Assembly: GCA_034420775.1 (NCBI GenBank)
Contig: DAOUKZ010000135.1
Location: 1-8,029, forward strand
Direction of reading: 5' to 3'
Origin: DAOUKH01 sp034420775
GTDB taxonomy: Bacteria > Chloroflexota > Dehalococcoidia > SHYB01
DNA length: 8,029 bases
Part shown: one piece after another, positions 1 to 5,844 of the stretch
Layout of the letters: each line of letters starts with the position of its first letter
How positions within the stretch are numbered: position 1 is the first letter of the stretch
The notes under the pieces: model-generated
Told to the model about the DNA's origin: nothing
The model's input: only the letters and a program-made list of their open reading frames with translations
Database searches by the model: none
Translations under genes and position numbers: made by a program

Positions 1-568
1 GTCCGGTGCGGTGGCGGACGATGAGCGCCGCCGCGATTCCCTGCAGCGCCGTCTGCGACGCGCCGAAGCTCGCCACCCGCACCGAAGAGTAGACGGGGCG
101 GTCGACGCCGAACATGCGCCCGAACTCCCGCATCCGTCCGGCGGCCGCGGCCACCACGCCCTCGTGGTCCTTGTAACCCGCGTAGCGGCCCCGTTCGCCG
201 AAGCCGGTGATCGAGCAGTGCACCAGACCGGGGTTCTCCGCCGACAGCGTCGCGTAGCCGAGGCCCAAGCGCTCCGCCTTTCCCGGCGGGAAGGTCTCGA
301 CCAGCACGTCGGCCTCGGATGCCAGTTGGACGGCGCGGGCCAGACCGGCGGCGTCGCGCAGGTCGAGCTCAGACCGCTCCTTGCCGCGGTGCCACTGGTG
401 GTAGCCGGGGAGCGCGGCGAGGGGGTCGGGCGCGCCCGCCTGCTCGACTCGGACGACGGCGGCGCCGTTGTCGGCCATGACCATCGTGGCCAGCGCGGCG
501 GCGAAGCCGCGCGAGAGGTCGAGGACGTTGAGTCCTTGGAAGACGGTGGGGCGGGTGTCGGTGGTCAT
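1..568 (-). CDS. Family III CoA-transferase (CaiB/BaiF type), 5' part, runs off the left edge
   Basis: This is the first 189 codons of a protein whose 3' end lies outside the window. Family members move CoA between organic acids through an acyl-enzyme intermediate in the cytoplasm. The N-terminus shows the usual pattern: FQGLNVLDLSRGFAAALATM (residues 10-29), then MADNGAAVVRVE (31-42), HRGKERSELDL (60-70), EADVLVETFPPGKAERLGLG (85-104) and the CSITGFGERG turn (118-127). Residues 160-189 (YSSVRVASFGA...GIAAALIVRHRTG) also fit. By eye, the place of the catalytic Asp, eight residues before the Gly of the AAAAG segment, holds Glu136. Such degenerate sites occur, to my recollection, in tandem two-domain members, so the whole protein may be double length; that is inference. 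The ATG at 566-568 is chosen for the AGGGGAGG ribosome site (576-583) seven bases upstream. It lies 36 bases downstream of the small gene at 605-919 and probably shares its transcript. The substrate cannot be told. Confidence 0.88.
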   Translation of the reverse strand, partial: MTTDTRPTVFQGLNVLDLSRGFAAALATMVMADNGAAVVRVEQAGAPDPLAALPGYHQWHRGKERSELDLRDAAGLARAVQLASEADVLVETFPPGKAERLGLGYATLSAENPGLVHCSITGFGERGRYAGYKDHEGVVAAAAGRMREFGRMFGVDRPVYSSVRVASFGASQTALQGIAAALIVRHRTG

Positions 569-575
569 GGCGCCG

Positions 576-583
576 CCTCCCCT
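576..583 (-). promoter_or_regulatory. Strong ribosome binding site of the CoA-transferase gene
   Basis: Read on the minus strand, AGGGGAGG lies seven bases before the ATG at 566-568. It fixes the start of the CoA-transferase in the short gap after the upstream gene. Confidence 0.6.
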
Positions 584-604
584 GGCAGCCGGCCCAGAGA
601 CCGG

Positions 605-919
605 CTAGGACGGCCGGGGGAAGTCCGATTTGAGGAGAGCGGGGCGGATCTTTGTGTTCCAATAATCGCTGTCCCCTGCCCGCCGCAGCTCCTCCACAAG
701 AAGCGCCGTCTTCACTCCCACGGCCTCAACCAGTTCTGCGCCGGTGCGGTCTCCGGCCAGATCGGTGACCGCCGCCCGCAGCTTCATGACGTATTCCGCG
801 ACCTCATAGGCGGCCCGGTCGGAGGCGGAGCGGGCCTGCAAGGCCTCTAGCTTCTCCAGCCAGTCCAGACCCCGTTCGGCCTCTTCGAACTTGTCTTCCA
901 TCCCATCGGTCGTCTTCAT
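605..919 (-). CDS. Small hypothetical protein, 104 aa, helical
   Basis: I do not recognise the family. From the ATG at 917-919 it gives 104 residues, rich in Glu, Ala, Leu and Arg, with no signal peptide, membrane segment or cysteine. It should be cytoplasmic and mostly alpha-helical: residues 7-50 (MEDKFEEAERGLDWLEKLEA onward) and 58-81 read as long amphipathic helices that could pair as a coiled coil. The tail SDYWNTKIRPALLKSDFPRP (84-103) is less regular. The start is chosen because GGAGGG (926-931, minus strand) sits six bases upstream; an in-frame ATG at 956-958 would add 13 residues of basic, unhelical sequence and lacks such a site. It is the first gene of a two-gene minus-strand unit with the CoA-transferase 36 bases downstream. 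The tail context (an ordered reading frame with a good ribosome site in an operon) supports it as real; function is unknown. Confidence 0.65.
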   Translation of the reverse strand: MKTTDGMEDKFEEAERGLDWLEKLEALQARSASDRAAYEVAEYVMKLRAAVTDLAGDRTGAELVEAVGVKTALLVEELRRAGDSDYWNTKIRPALLKSDFPRPS

Positions 920-967
920 CCGGCGCCCTCCGCTCTCGTCACTGTGCCGGCCCCGCATCCAGCCCGT

Positions 968-996
968 AGCCTATATCCATCCCCACCGAAGTTCCA
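968..996 (-). promoter_or_regulatory. Possible promoter for the minus-strand pair
   Basis: On the minus strand, TGGAAC (991-996) and TAGGCT (968-973) are separated by 17 bases, about 49 bases before the ATG at 917-919. Each hexamer matches only three of six consensus bases. The call rests on spacing, position and the likeness of TAGGCT to the -10 boxes proposed at 4121 and 7921. Confidence 0.3.
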
Positions 997-1027
997 GCGC
1001 CCGCTGGCCGGGAGACTCCCCCCTTAG

Positions 1028-1064
1028 ACCTCCCTCCCTTTATGGGAGAGACTGATGGGAGGGC
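1028..1064 (+). repeat. CT/GA-rich hairpin repeat, copy A
   Basis: The first 21 bases (1028-1048) are identical to 3992-4012, and the next 16 match 4013-4027 with three mismatches and a one-base gap. The core is a CCCTCCC stretch, a TTTAT loop and a GGGAG arm, followed by a second GGGAGGG (1057-1063), so two alternative hairpins can form. The right end merges into the perfect palindrome GGGAGGGCCCTCCC (1057-1070). It looks like a dispersed REP or MITE-like element; a terminator role is also possible. Same orientation as copy B. Confidence 0.7.
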
Positions 1065-1089
1065 CCTCCCCCTCCAACCGCCACACCCT

Positions 1090-1107
1090 GGTACCACGAA
1101 TGGTGCC
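1090..1107. other. Short inverted repeat, 7-bp stem with a 4-base loop
   Basis: GGTACCA (1090-1096) pairs with TGGTGCC (1101-1107) around the loop CGAA, with one G-U wobble when read as RNA. It lies upstream of the AT-rich leader of the Fn3 gene and could be an operator or a structured 5' leader. No T-run follows it, so it does not look like a terminator. Confidence 0.35.
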
Positions 1108-1166
1108 GCGTATAGGCGTTAATGTGCATAGACATAATATTCCTCACGGATTCTTGCCATCAAATG

Positions 1167-1172
1167 TATAAT
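1167..1172 (+). promoter_or_regulatory. Candidate -10 box (TATAAT) of the Fn3 gene
   Basis: A consensus TATAAT lies 61 bases before the ATG at 1234 in the only AT-rich stretch of the window. No good -35 hexamer is found at 16-18 bases upstream. A second, weaker candidate is CATAAT at 1133-1138. Either would give an untranslated leader of some tens of bases. Confidence 0.35.
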
Positions 1173-1233
1173 CTCCCTCGCATTTCGATCATAGGAGTAC
1201 CGGTCTTGCGTCAGTGGGTGAGTCAGGAGCGTC

Positions 1234-3861
1234 ATGGGAGCGCTGTCGATCCCAAGGCTTGGCGTCTTGGGCGCCGTCGTGCTGGCCCTGTGGTTCGCCG
1301 TGAGTACGGCGCTGGCCGACGATGGTGCAAAGATCAAGGTCTCGATCACCTCGAACGTGCAGGACCCCGCCATCGGCCAGGAGGTCACCCTCCGGCCCAC
1401 CATCGAGAACGCCCCGCCCGGTAACCCGGGCTTCACATGGCAGCTTTACCTCGGTGGAGACTGGCGCTCGTTCGGCTCGGAGCGCGTCTTCAAGTACATC
1501 TCGTACGGCCCAATCGAGGAGACGTTCCGCGTTGTCGTGTCGTACCCTGGGAAATCGGCCGCGTCCGACCCGCTCACGCTGACGTGGGCGGACCGAGAGC
1601 CCGGCGCCGTCGCGAACCCGACGCCCACCCCTGAGCCGCCTACACCGACGCCTACGGCTGAGCCTGCCACGCCCACGGTCGAGGCGTCGCCTACTCCGGA
1701 GGAGTCTGAGCAGGTCGAGACTGGCGAGGAGCAAGAGCGGCAGCCAAAGGGTGAGGTGACGCCGTCACCGACTCCCACGCCAGAGCCTACTACCGAGACC
1801 GCTACGGCGACTCCGACGCCCACGCCGAATCCAGAGCTGTGCGCTGATGCCGTCCCGGAGAACCTGACGGCCTTGGGCGTCGAGAACGCCCTGGTGGTGT
1901 CGTGGACCGCCCCAACACCGCCTGACGGCTGCGAGCTCACGGGGTTCAGGTTCATCTTGGTCGACGAGCAAGGGTTCTCGATCGACATCATCATTGCGGA
2001 CCCGGCCCGCACGTCGTTTACGCTCCCCGGGCTCGATCCTGCGCTGTATCAGGTGCAGGCGTGGGCTACGTTCCAAGAGGCCGAAGCGGGCCCGGTCGTC
2101 ATGGAGCTCAACGTGCCCGCGGACTGTTCCGTCACGTTGACCGTCGAGGCCGTGCGGGACGAGTACGGGGTTCATGCGAAGGGTTCCTGGACGAACGCCG
2201 GCGGAGCAGGCTGCGAGGCCGGTGGCGTGATCATCGGGTACCGCGAGCAGGGCCGCACCGCCTGGAACGAGACCTACCGCGTGCCGAACAGCGAGGAAGA
2301 CCTTGCAGGCTTCCTGTTCGGCAACTTTGACCCCAGCACGTACGAGTTCCGCGTGATCATCATCGACGCCCGCGGCAGGGGCGTCGACAAGGCCTCGCTT
2401 GACGCCGCGTGGATGAACACGAGCGCCACCGAAGACTTGCCCGTGCCCGCTGCAGAATCCTGGGTTCTAGACGACGGCGAGTACGTCAAGAGAACGTCGC
2501 CCCCTGGTAGCCCTACGAACGTCCGGGTGAGTGTGGGGAACACTCTGGACGCCCATGTGTCTTGGGACGCGGGTGCGAACCCGCCCACTACCGTCAAGGG
2601 GTATTACGTCCTGTACTGGCCAGTCGGGCAAGGTGCGGACGCCGTCAGGGTACCGGCGACCGACGACTGTGTCACTGACCCAAACGATAGCCAAGCGGAG
2701 ATTTGCGGGCTCTTCCTGCCGGACGAACGCCAAACCATCGGTTCTAACCTCAACAGACACATCAATGGCCTGACCGAGGGCACGGAGTACCAAGCCCATG
2801 TCGTGACGGTGTTCACCAACGACAATACGGCAACGTCGCAAAAAACCCCCGTGTTTGTTGCTCAGTCCGAGCCCCTGCGGGTCTGGTTCGTTGACAACAC
2901 ACCGAATTACAACGCTACGTTCGGCCGTGTCTTTATGATGGTCGACGCGAACAAACCCAACGCATCAGCCAAGTGCTGGATCAATGGCGGCTCGATCAAC
3001 TGCCCGCCACGCACCCTGATAAGTCTGGACGTCTATCCAGGCGGCAACTACAACATCCGGGCAGTTGCGACGTATGACGACGAGTCCACGGACGACCTTG
3101 ACGAGACGTACATGAGGCCCCTGCGCCTGGATAACGCGCACGAAGTTCAAGCGGGTGAACGAGTCCCGGCCCCATTCTCGGGGTCAGCCGGAAAGGGCAA
3201 GGTGTTGGTGCGGTGGTCAGCCCCGTCCAAGACAGCGAACGCCGACGGTTACGTTGTGCGCAGCCGGTATTGGGACACCGCGCAATCTGCTTGGTCGGGG
3301 TGGGAAGAGGTCGTCAAGAGCCTGGACGACCGCGAGCACTTGCTCACCGGCCTGACGGCGTCGCGGTACCAAGTCGCCGTACACCAGAACCTCTCATTGG
3401 ACCACGACAATGACCCAGATACCGATCCTGTCGAGCGCCTGGGCATGGGTACCCCGACGTTACAGTTCGATCTCCCGCAGGTCGAGACGACCGTTCCGGG
3501 TCACGTATCTGGTGGGGACGTTTTCCACCTTGGCGCCGGCAAGCTCCGGTTTACCTGGGAGCCCCCGGCGAACGATGGTGGCTCAAAGGTCTACGCCTAC
3601 GAGTGGCGCTACCGCAAGGCCGACTCTCATGACGCCTACACGTCAGGGTTGCTCCAAGGGTCGTTTGATCTAGGATCGAGCCCGACCTGGCAGCCACATG
3701 ATGTCATCCGTAACTGCAGCGGGTACACATGCTTCAACCCCCGCGGTGTGGTGGCCAGCGGCCTGACGTCCGGCGAACGCTACATCTTCGAGGCCCGGGC
3801 CCTCAACGTCAACGGCCCCGGCCCCTGGACGGCCGTCGCGTTCGGGGCGGCGGCGGACTAG
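1234..3861 (+). CDS. Large secreted fibronectin type III repeat protein
   Basis: The product is 875 aa and exported: a Sec signal peptide (residues 1-28, hydrophobic core LGVLGAVVLALWFAV, likely cut after ALA-28) and no other membrane segment. Residues 29-127 form an Ig/PKD-like beta domain. Residues 128-201 are a low-complexity linker of Pro-Thr repeats (PTPTPEPPTPTPTAEP) with an acidic Glu/Gln middle. Fn3-like or related beta domains then follow at roughly 207-295, 296-392, 424-548, 549-632, 640-750 and 755-875. Several show the G-L-T-x-G-x-x-Y signature (INGLTEGTEYQAHV, SGLTSGERYIFEARALNVNG). Ten cysteines fall in five local pairs: 203/233, 298/327, 479/491, 581/590 and 828/833, suggesting disulfides outside the cytoplasm. 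There is no C-terminal anchor, LPXTG or S-layer motif, so release or loose surface binding is likely. No catalytic domain is recognised; a role in adhesion or binding of partners is inference. The ATG has AGGAG (1225-1229) only four bases upstream. Base composition is visibly lower in GC than the flanking genes. Confidence 0.88.
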   Translation: MGALSIPRLGVLGAVVLALWFAVSTALADDGAKIKVSITSNVQDPAIGQEVTLRPTIENAPPGNPGFTWQLYLGGDWRSFGSERVFKYISYGPIEETFRVVVSYPGKSAASDPLTLTWADREPGAVANPTPTPEPPTPTPTAEPATPTVEASPTPEESEQVETGEEQERQPKGEVTPSPTPTPEPTTETATATPTPTPNPELCADAVPENLTALGVENALVVSWTAPTPPDGCELTGFRFILVDEQGFSIDIIIADPARTSFTLPGLDPALYQVQAWATFQEAEAGPVVMELNVPADCSVTLTVEAVRDEYGVHAKGSWTNAGGAGCEAGGVIIGYREQGRTAWNETYRVPNSEEDLAGFLFGNFDPSTYEFRVIIIDARGRGVDKASLDAAWMNTSATEDLPVPAAESWVLDDGEYVKRTSPPGSPTNVRVSVGNTLDAHVSWDAGANPPTTVKGYYVLYWPVGQGADAVRVPATDDCVTDPNDSQAEICGLFLPDERQTIGSNLNRHINGLTEGTEYQAHVVTVFTNDNTATSQKTPVFVAQSEPLRVWFVDNTPNYNATFGRVFMMVDANKPNASAKCWINGGSINCPPRTLISLDVYPGGNYNIRAVATYDDESTDDLDETYMRPLRLDNAHEVQAGERVPAPFSGSAGKGKVLVRWSAPSKTANADGYVVRSRYWDTAQSAWSGWEEVVKSLDDREHLLTGLTASRYQVAVHQNLSLDHDNDPDTDPVERLGMGTPTLQFDLPQVETTVPGHVSGGDVFHLGAGKLRFTWEPPANDGGSKVYAYEWRYRKADSHDAYTSGLLQGSFDLGSSPTWQPHDVIRNCSGYTCFNPRGVVASGLTSGERYIFEARALNVNGPGPWTAVAFGAAAD

Positions 3862-3917
3862 CCATGCGCGCCGCGCCCGGGCTGCGTTGACGCCGGCGCA
3901 CCCCGCCCAGCCCCTCC

Positions 3918-3945
3918 GGCGCGCCCGACGGCGCGCGCCCTCTTT
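3918..3945 (+). terminator. Possible intrinsic terminator of the Fn3 gene
   Basis: GGCGCGC (3918-3924) pairs with GCGCGCC (3933-3939) around an eight-base loop, and is followed by the pyrimidine run CTCTTT. It begins 57 bases after the stop codon of the Fn3 gene. The T-run is short and interrupted, so the call is tentative. Confidence 0.4.
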
Positions 3946-3948
3946 CAG

Positions 3949-3968
3949 TTTCCCCCAACAGGGGGAAA
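3949..3968. repeat. Perfect 8-bp inverted repeat with an AACA loop
   Basis: TTTCCCCC (3949-3956) and GGGGGAAA (3961-3968) pair perfectly around AACA. It could work as a second terminator stem, though no T-run follows, or be the left part of a longer composite element that includes repeat copy B starting 24 bases on. A loosely similar GGCCGG-GAG block precedes both repeat copies at nearly the same distance (from 1004 and 3969). Confidence 0.5.
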
Positions 3969-3991
3969 GGCCGGAGGGGGCGGCCGATTAA

Positions 3992-4027
3992 ACCTCCCTC
4001 CCTTTATGGGAGGGATTGAGGGAGGGC
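3992..4027 (+). repeat. CT/GA-rich hairpin repeat, copy B
   Basis: This copy shares 21 identical bases with copy A at 1028-1048 and most of the following 15-16. Its stem is CCCTCCC (3996-4002), loop TTTAT, then GGGAGGG (4008-4014), followed by ATTGA and a further GGGAGGG. It lies in the same orientation as copy A, so the two enclose the Fn3 gene as direct repeats. Probably a dispersed repeat; it may double as a bidirectional transcription stop. Confidence 0.7.
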
Positions 4028-4056
4028 TTTGATGGGGTGGGCGGTTGGCGGGGGAC

Positions 4057-4076
4057 GGGCGCGTCGCGACGCGCCC
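4057..4076. repeat. Perfect 20-bp palindrome (GC-rich, REP-like)
   Basis: The sequence gggcgcgtcgcgacgcgccc is its own reverse complement over all 20 bases, and is followed by CTACGGGGG. The complementary reading, starting GTAGGGGCGCG, resembles the short GTAGGGGCG-type dispersed palindromes I associate with many high-GC environmental genomes; this likeness is from memory. Only one copy lies in this window. Confidence 0.55.
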
Positions 4077-4117
4077 CTACGGGGGATGTTTGCACAATGA
4101 GGGCCACGGCGCGGGTA

Positions 4118-4126
4118 TGCTAGAAT
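4118..4126 (+). promoter_or_regulatory. Extended -10 promoter of the cofD operon
   Basis: TGCTAGAAT matches the extended -10 consensus TGnTATAAT at all but one defined base. Transcription should start near 4132-4134, which leaves about 80 bases to the conserved N-terminus of CofD. No good -35 box lies at 16-18 bases, as is common for extended -10 promoters. TTGCAC at 4090-4095 is too far away to be its partner. Confidence 0.45.
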
Positions 4127-4213
4127 TGCGCCCTGTCAGAGAGACGGCCCTATCGAGGGCGCCCGGCCGAAGGCGGACCCGACATCGACGAGAGACAGCC
4201 GAGCGCGCTCCGG

Positions 4214-5164
4214 ATTGCGGCCCTCGCCGGGGGCGTGGGCGGCGCCAAGCTCTCCTGGGGCCTGAGCCGCGTGGCCGACCCGGCGCGGCTGACGGTGATC
4301 TCGAACACCGGCGACGACGAAACCTTCTATGGACTCCACGTCTCCCCCGACCTCGACACGCAGATGTACACCCTCGCGGGTCTGGTCGACGAGGAGCGGG
4401 GCTGGGGTCTCGCCGATGAGACCTTCCACGGCATCGAGATGTTCCGGCGCTACGGCGAGGAGAGCTGGTTCTCGCTAGGCGACCTCGACCTCGCCACCCA
4501 CGTCCTTCGAACGCGCATGCTCCGCGACGGCCTCTCCCTCAGCCAGGTCACCCATGACCTCTCCCAGCGCCTCGGCGTTCCCTGCGGCCTCGCGCCCGCG
4601 ACCGACGACCGGCTCCGGACCGTCATCGAGACGGAGGGCGGGCCGCTCTCGCTGCAAAGCTACTTCGTCGAGCACCGTTGCGAGCCCGTCGCCGCCGGCG
4701 TCTCCTACGAGGGCAGCGGCGCCGCCGTCCCCTCTCCCGCCGCGGCGAAGGCCCTCGACGAGGCCGACGCCATCGTCTTCTGTCCTTCCAACCCCGTGAT
4801 CAGCATCGCGCCGATCTTGGCCGTCGCCGGGATCCGCGACCGCGTGGCGAACTTCCGCGGGCCGCGCGTCGCGGTCAGCCCGCTCGTCGGCGGGCGGGCG
4901 CTGCGCGGCCCCGCCGCCAAGCTCATGGGCGAGCTCGGCGAAGACGTGAGCAGCGCGGGAGTCGCCAAGCGCCTCGCCGGCCTCTGCGACGTGCTCGTCA
5001 TCGACCACGAAGACGCCGCCGAGGCGGATGCGGTGCGCGCGCAGGGCATCGAGCCGGTGACGCGGGACACGATTATGTCCGATCCCGCATCGAAGGAACG
5101 TCTGGCCCACGAGGTGCTGGAGATCGTCGAAGAACGCCTCGGCGCACGGGAAATGGCCCAATGA
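4214..5164 (+). CDS. cofD: 2-phospho-L-lactate transferase CofD (FbiA), F420 biosynthesis
   Basis: CofD transfers the phospho-acid part of the nucleotide-activated product of CofC to the deazaflavin Fo, making F420-0 or dehydro-F420-0 in the cytoplasm. Counting from the ATT at 4214, the protein is 316 aa, normal for the family. Motifs in order: IAALAGGVGGAKLSWGL (1-17, the glycine-rich N-terminal loop), SNTGDD (30-35), GDLDLATH (89-96), CPSNPVISIAPIL (190-202), VSPLVGGRALRGPAAK (221-236) and MSDPASKERLA (288-298). The start is uncertain. The frame is open from 4124 but has no ATG, GTG or TTG before the GTG at 4235, which would remove half of the LAGGVGG loop. The placement at 4214 marks the conserved region, not a proven start; ATC at 4184, preceded by AGGCGGA, and CTG at 4133 are alternatives, as is a sequence error. 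It is the first gene of the F420 operon and overlaps cofC by four bases. Confidence 0.93.
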   Translation: MAALAGGVGGAKLSWGLSRVADPARLTVISNTGDDETFYGLHVSPDLDTQMYTLAGLVDEERGWGLADETFHGIEMFRRYGEESWFSLGDLDLATHVLRTRMLRDGLSLSQVTHDLSQRLGVPCGLAPATDDRLRTVIETEGGPLSLQSYFVEHRCEPVAAGVSYEGSGAAVPSPAAAKALDEADAIVFCPSNPVISIAPILAVAGIRDRVANFRGPRVAVSPLVGGRALRGPAAKLMGELGEDVSSAGVAKRLAGLCDVLVIDHEDAAEADAVRAQGIEPVTRDTIMSDPASKERLAHEVLEIVEERLGAREMAQ

Positions 5165-5844
5165 CCGCCGGCCCCATCATCTGCCTCGTCCCGATGAAGC
5201 CGCTGGCGACGGCCAAGCGGCGCCTGCGGCGCGTCCTCGACCCGCGCTCGCGGGCCGCGCTCGCTCTTTTGATGCTCGACCACGTGCTCGGCGCGGCCGC
5301 TCGCGCCCGGACGATCGCGGAGACGCGCGTGGTCGGCGGCGACCGCTGGGTCCGCGACGCCGCCGCCGGACACGGCGCGGCGTGGCTCGGCGACGCCGCC
5401 GCCCTCAACCCCGCCCTGGAATCGGCGGCGCGCGACGCGTATGGGGACGGCGCCGCCGCCGTGCTCATCCTGCCCGCCGACCTGGGCCTCGTCGTGCCCG
5501 GCGATATCGACTTCATCGCCGGCGCATCCGAGGGACTGAGCCGGACGGTGCTCGCCAAGGCGGCCCGCGACGGGGGAACCAACGCGCTGCTCGCCCCCCA
5601 CGGCATGCTGCCTCCGCTGCGGTTCGGCAGGGACAGCCTCCCCACCCACGCCGGCCTCTGCCGCAGGGCCGGCATCCCCTGCGAGACCATCGACCGGCCC
5701 GGGCTCGCCTTCGATCTCGACACGCCCTACGGCCTCGGCATCTACCGCGCGGCGCGGCCCAGCCTCGACGCCGACCTCGACCAATGGCGGAGACGCATCC
5801 CCGAGGACGCGTTCGCGTCCACCGCCGAGGAGACGCCCGCGTGA
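5161..5844 (+). CDS. cofC: CofC (FbiD), 2-phospho-L-lactate/phosphoenolpyruvate guanylyltransferase
   Basis: CofC joins GTP to a three-carbon phospho-acid (2-phospholactate, phosphoenolpyruvate or 3-phosphoglycerate, depending on the organism), releasing pyrophosphate and giving the unstable substrate of CofD. The 227-aa product has a nucleotidyltransferase fold. Visible motifs: CLVPMKPLATAKRRL (8-22, the nucleotide-binding N-terminus), LNPALESA (82-89), LPADLG (104-109, metal-binding Asp kept; the last position is Gly where Pro is usual), GGTNALL (138-144), FGRDSLPTHA (155-164) and FDLDTPYGL (184-192). The C-terminal 20 or so residues (IPEDAFASTAEETPA) are probably a disordered tail. The ATG overlaps the cofD stop as ATGA and no strong ribosome site is seen, so translation is probably coupled to cofD. 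The three-carbon substrate cannot be decided here, because the reductase domain that marks the phosphoenolpyruvate route (C-terminal FbiB) is not in the window. Confidence 0.92.
   Translation: MTAGPIICLVPMKPLATAKRRLRRVLDPRSRAALALLMLDHVLGAAARARTIAETRVVGGDRWVRDAAAGHGAAWLGDAAALNPALESAARDAYGDGAAAVLILPADLGLVVPGDIDFIAGASEGLSRTVLAKAARDGGTNALLAPHGMLPPLRFGRDSLPTHAGLCRRAGIPCETIDRPGLAFDLDTPYGLGIYRAARPSLDADLDQWRRRIPEDAFASTAEETPA

Larger units (their letters stand above)
920..1233. other. Divergent intergenic region between the hypothetical gene and the secreted Fn3 gene
   Basis: No gene is seen in these 314 bases. From left to right they hold the ribosome site and possible promoter of the minus-strand pair, repeat copy A (1028-1064) followed by a CT-rich tail, a 7-bp hairpin at 1090-1107, and an AT-rich leader (about 1111-1200) ahead of the Fn3 gene. 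By hand count 26 of the 60 bases at 1141-1200 are G or C, far below the coding regions on either side, so regulatory signals are likely concentrated there. Confidence 0.7.
3862..4213. other. Intergenic region between the Fn3 gene and cofD, rich in hairpins
   Basis: No gene is seen here. The stretch contains, in order, a GC-rich stem followed by a short T-run (3918-3945), an 8-bp hairpin (3949-3968), repeat copy B (3992-4027), a 20-bp perfect palindrome (4057-4076), an extended -10 element (4118-4126) and about 80 bases of leader or 5' coding sequence of cofD. A nine-codon-or-shorter ATG frame at 3864 is not considered a gene. Confidence 0.65.

Noticed and set aside
11..850. Plus-strand frame over the CoA-transferase and the hypothetical gene
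   Set aside because: Arg/His/Gly-rich shadow with no motif; the minus strand shows clear CoA-transferase signatures over the same bases.
1620..1840. Short tandem DNA repeat or CRISPR-like array in the ACGCC/ACTCC-rich stretch
   Set aside because: The periodicity is the Pro-Thr codon repeat of the protein linker; there are no constant repeats with unique spacers.
3864..3890. Tiny ATG frame right after the Fn3 stop
   Set aside because: It ends after eight codons, has no ribosome site and overlaps nothing conserved.
1028..4027. Insertion sequence or transposon between the two repeats
   Set aside because: No transposase or integrase is encoded between them, the repeats are direct and not inverted, and no target-site duplication is evident.
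4678..5160. 5' extension of cofC and, likewise, of the LLM gene (5382-5840) in their own frames
   Set aside because: The extensions are arginine-rich translations of the preceding gene in another frame; the ATGA and GTGA junctions and the family N-termini fix the true starts.
4705..5784. Minus-strand frame of 359 codons opposite cofD and cofC
   Set aside because: Low-complexity Ala/Gly/Arg/Ser composition typical of an antisense shadow; both plus-strand genes carry full family motifs.
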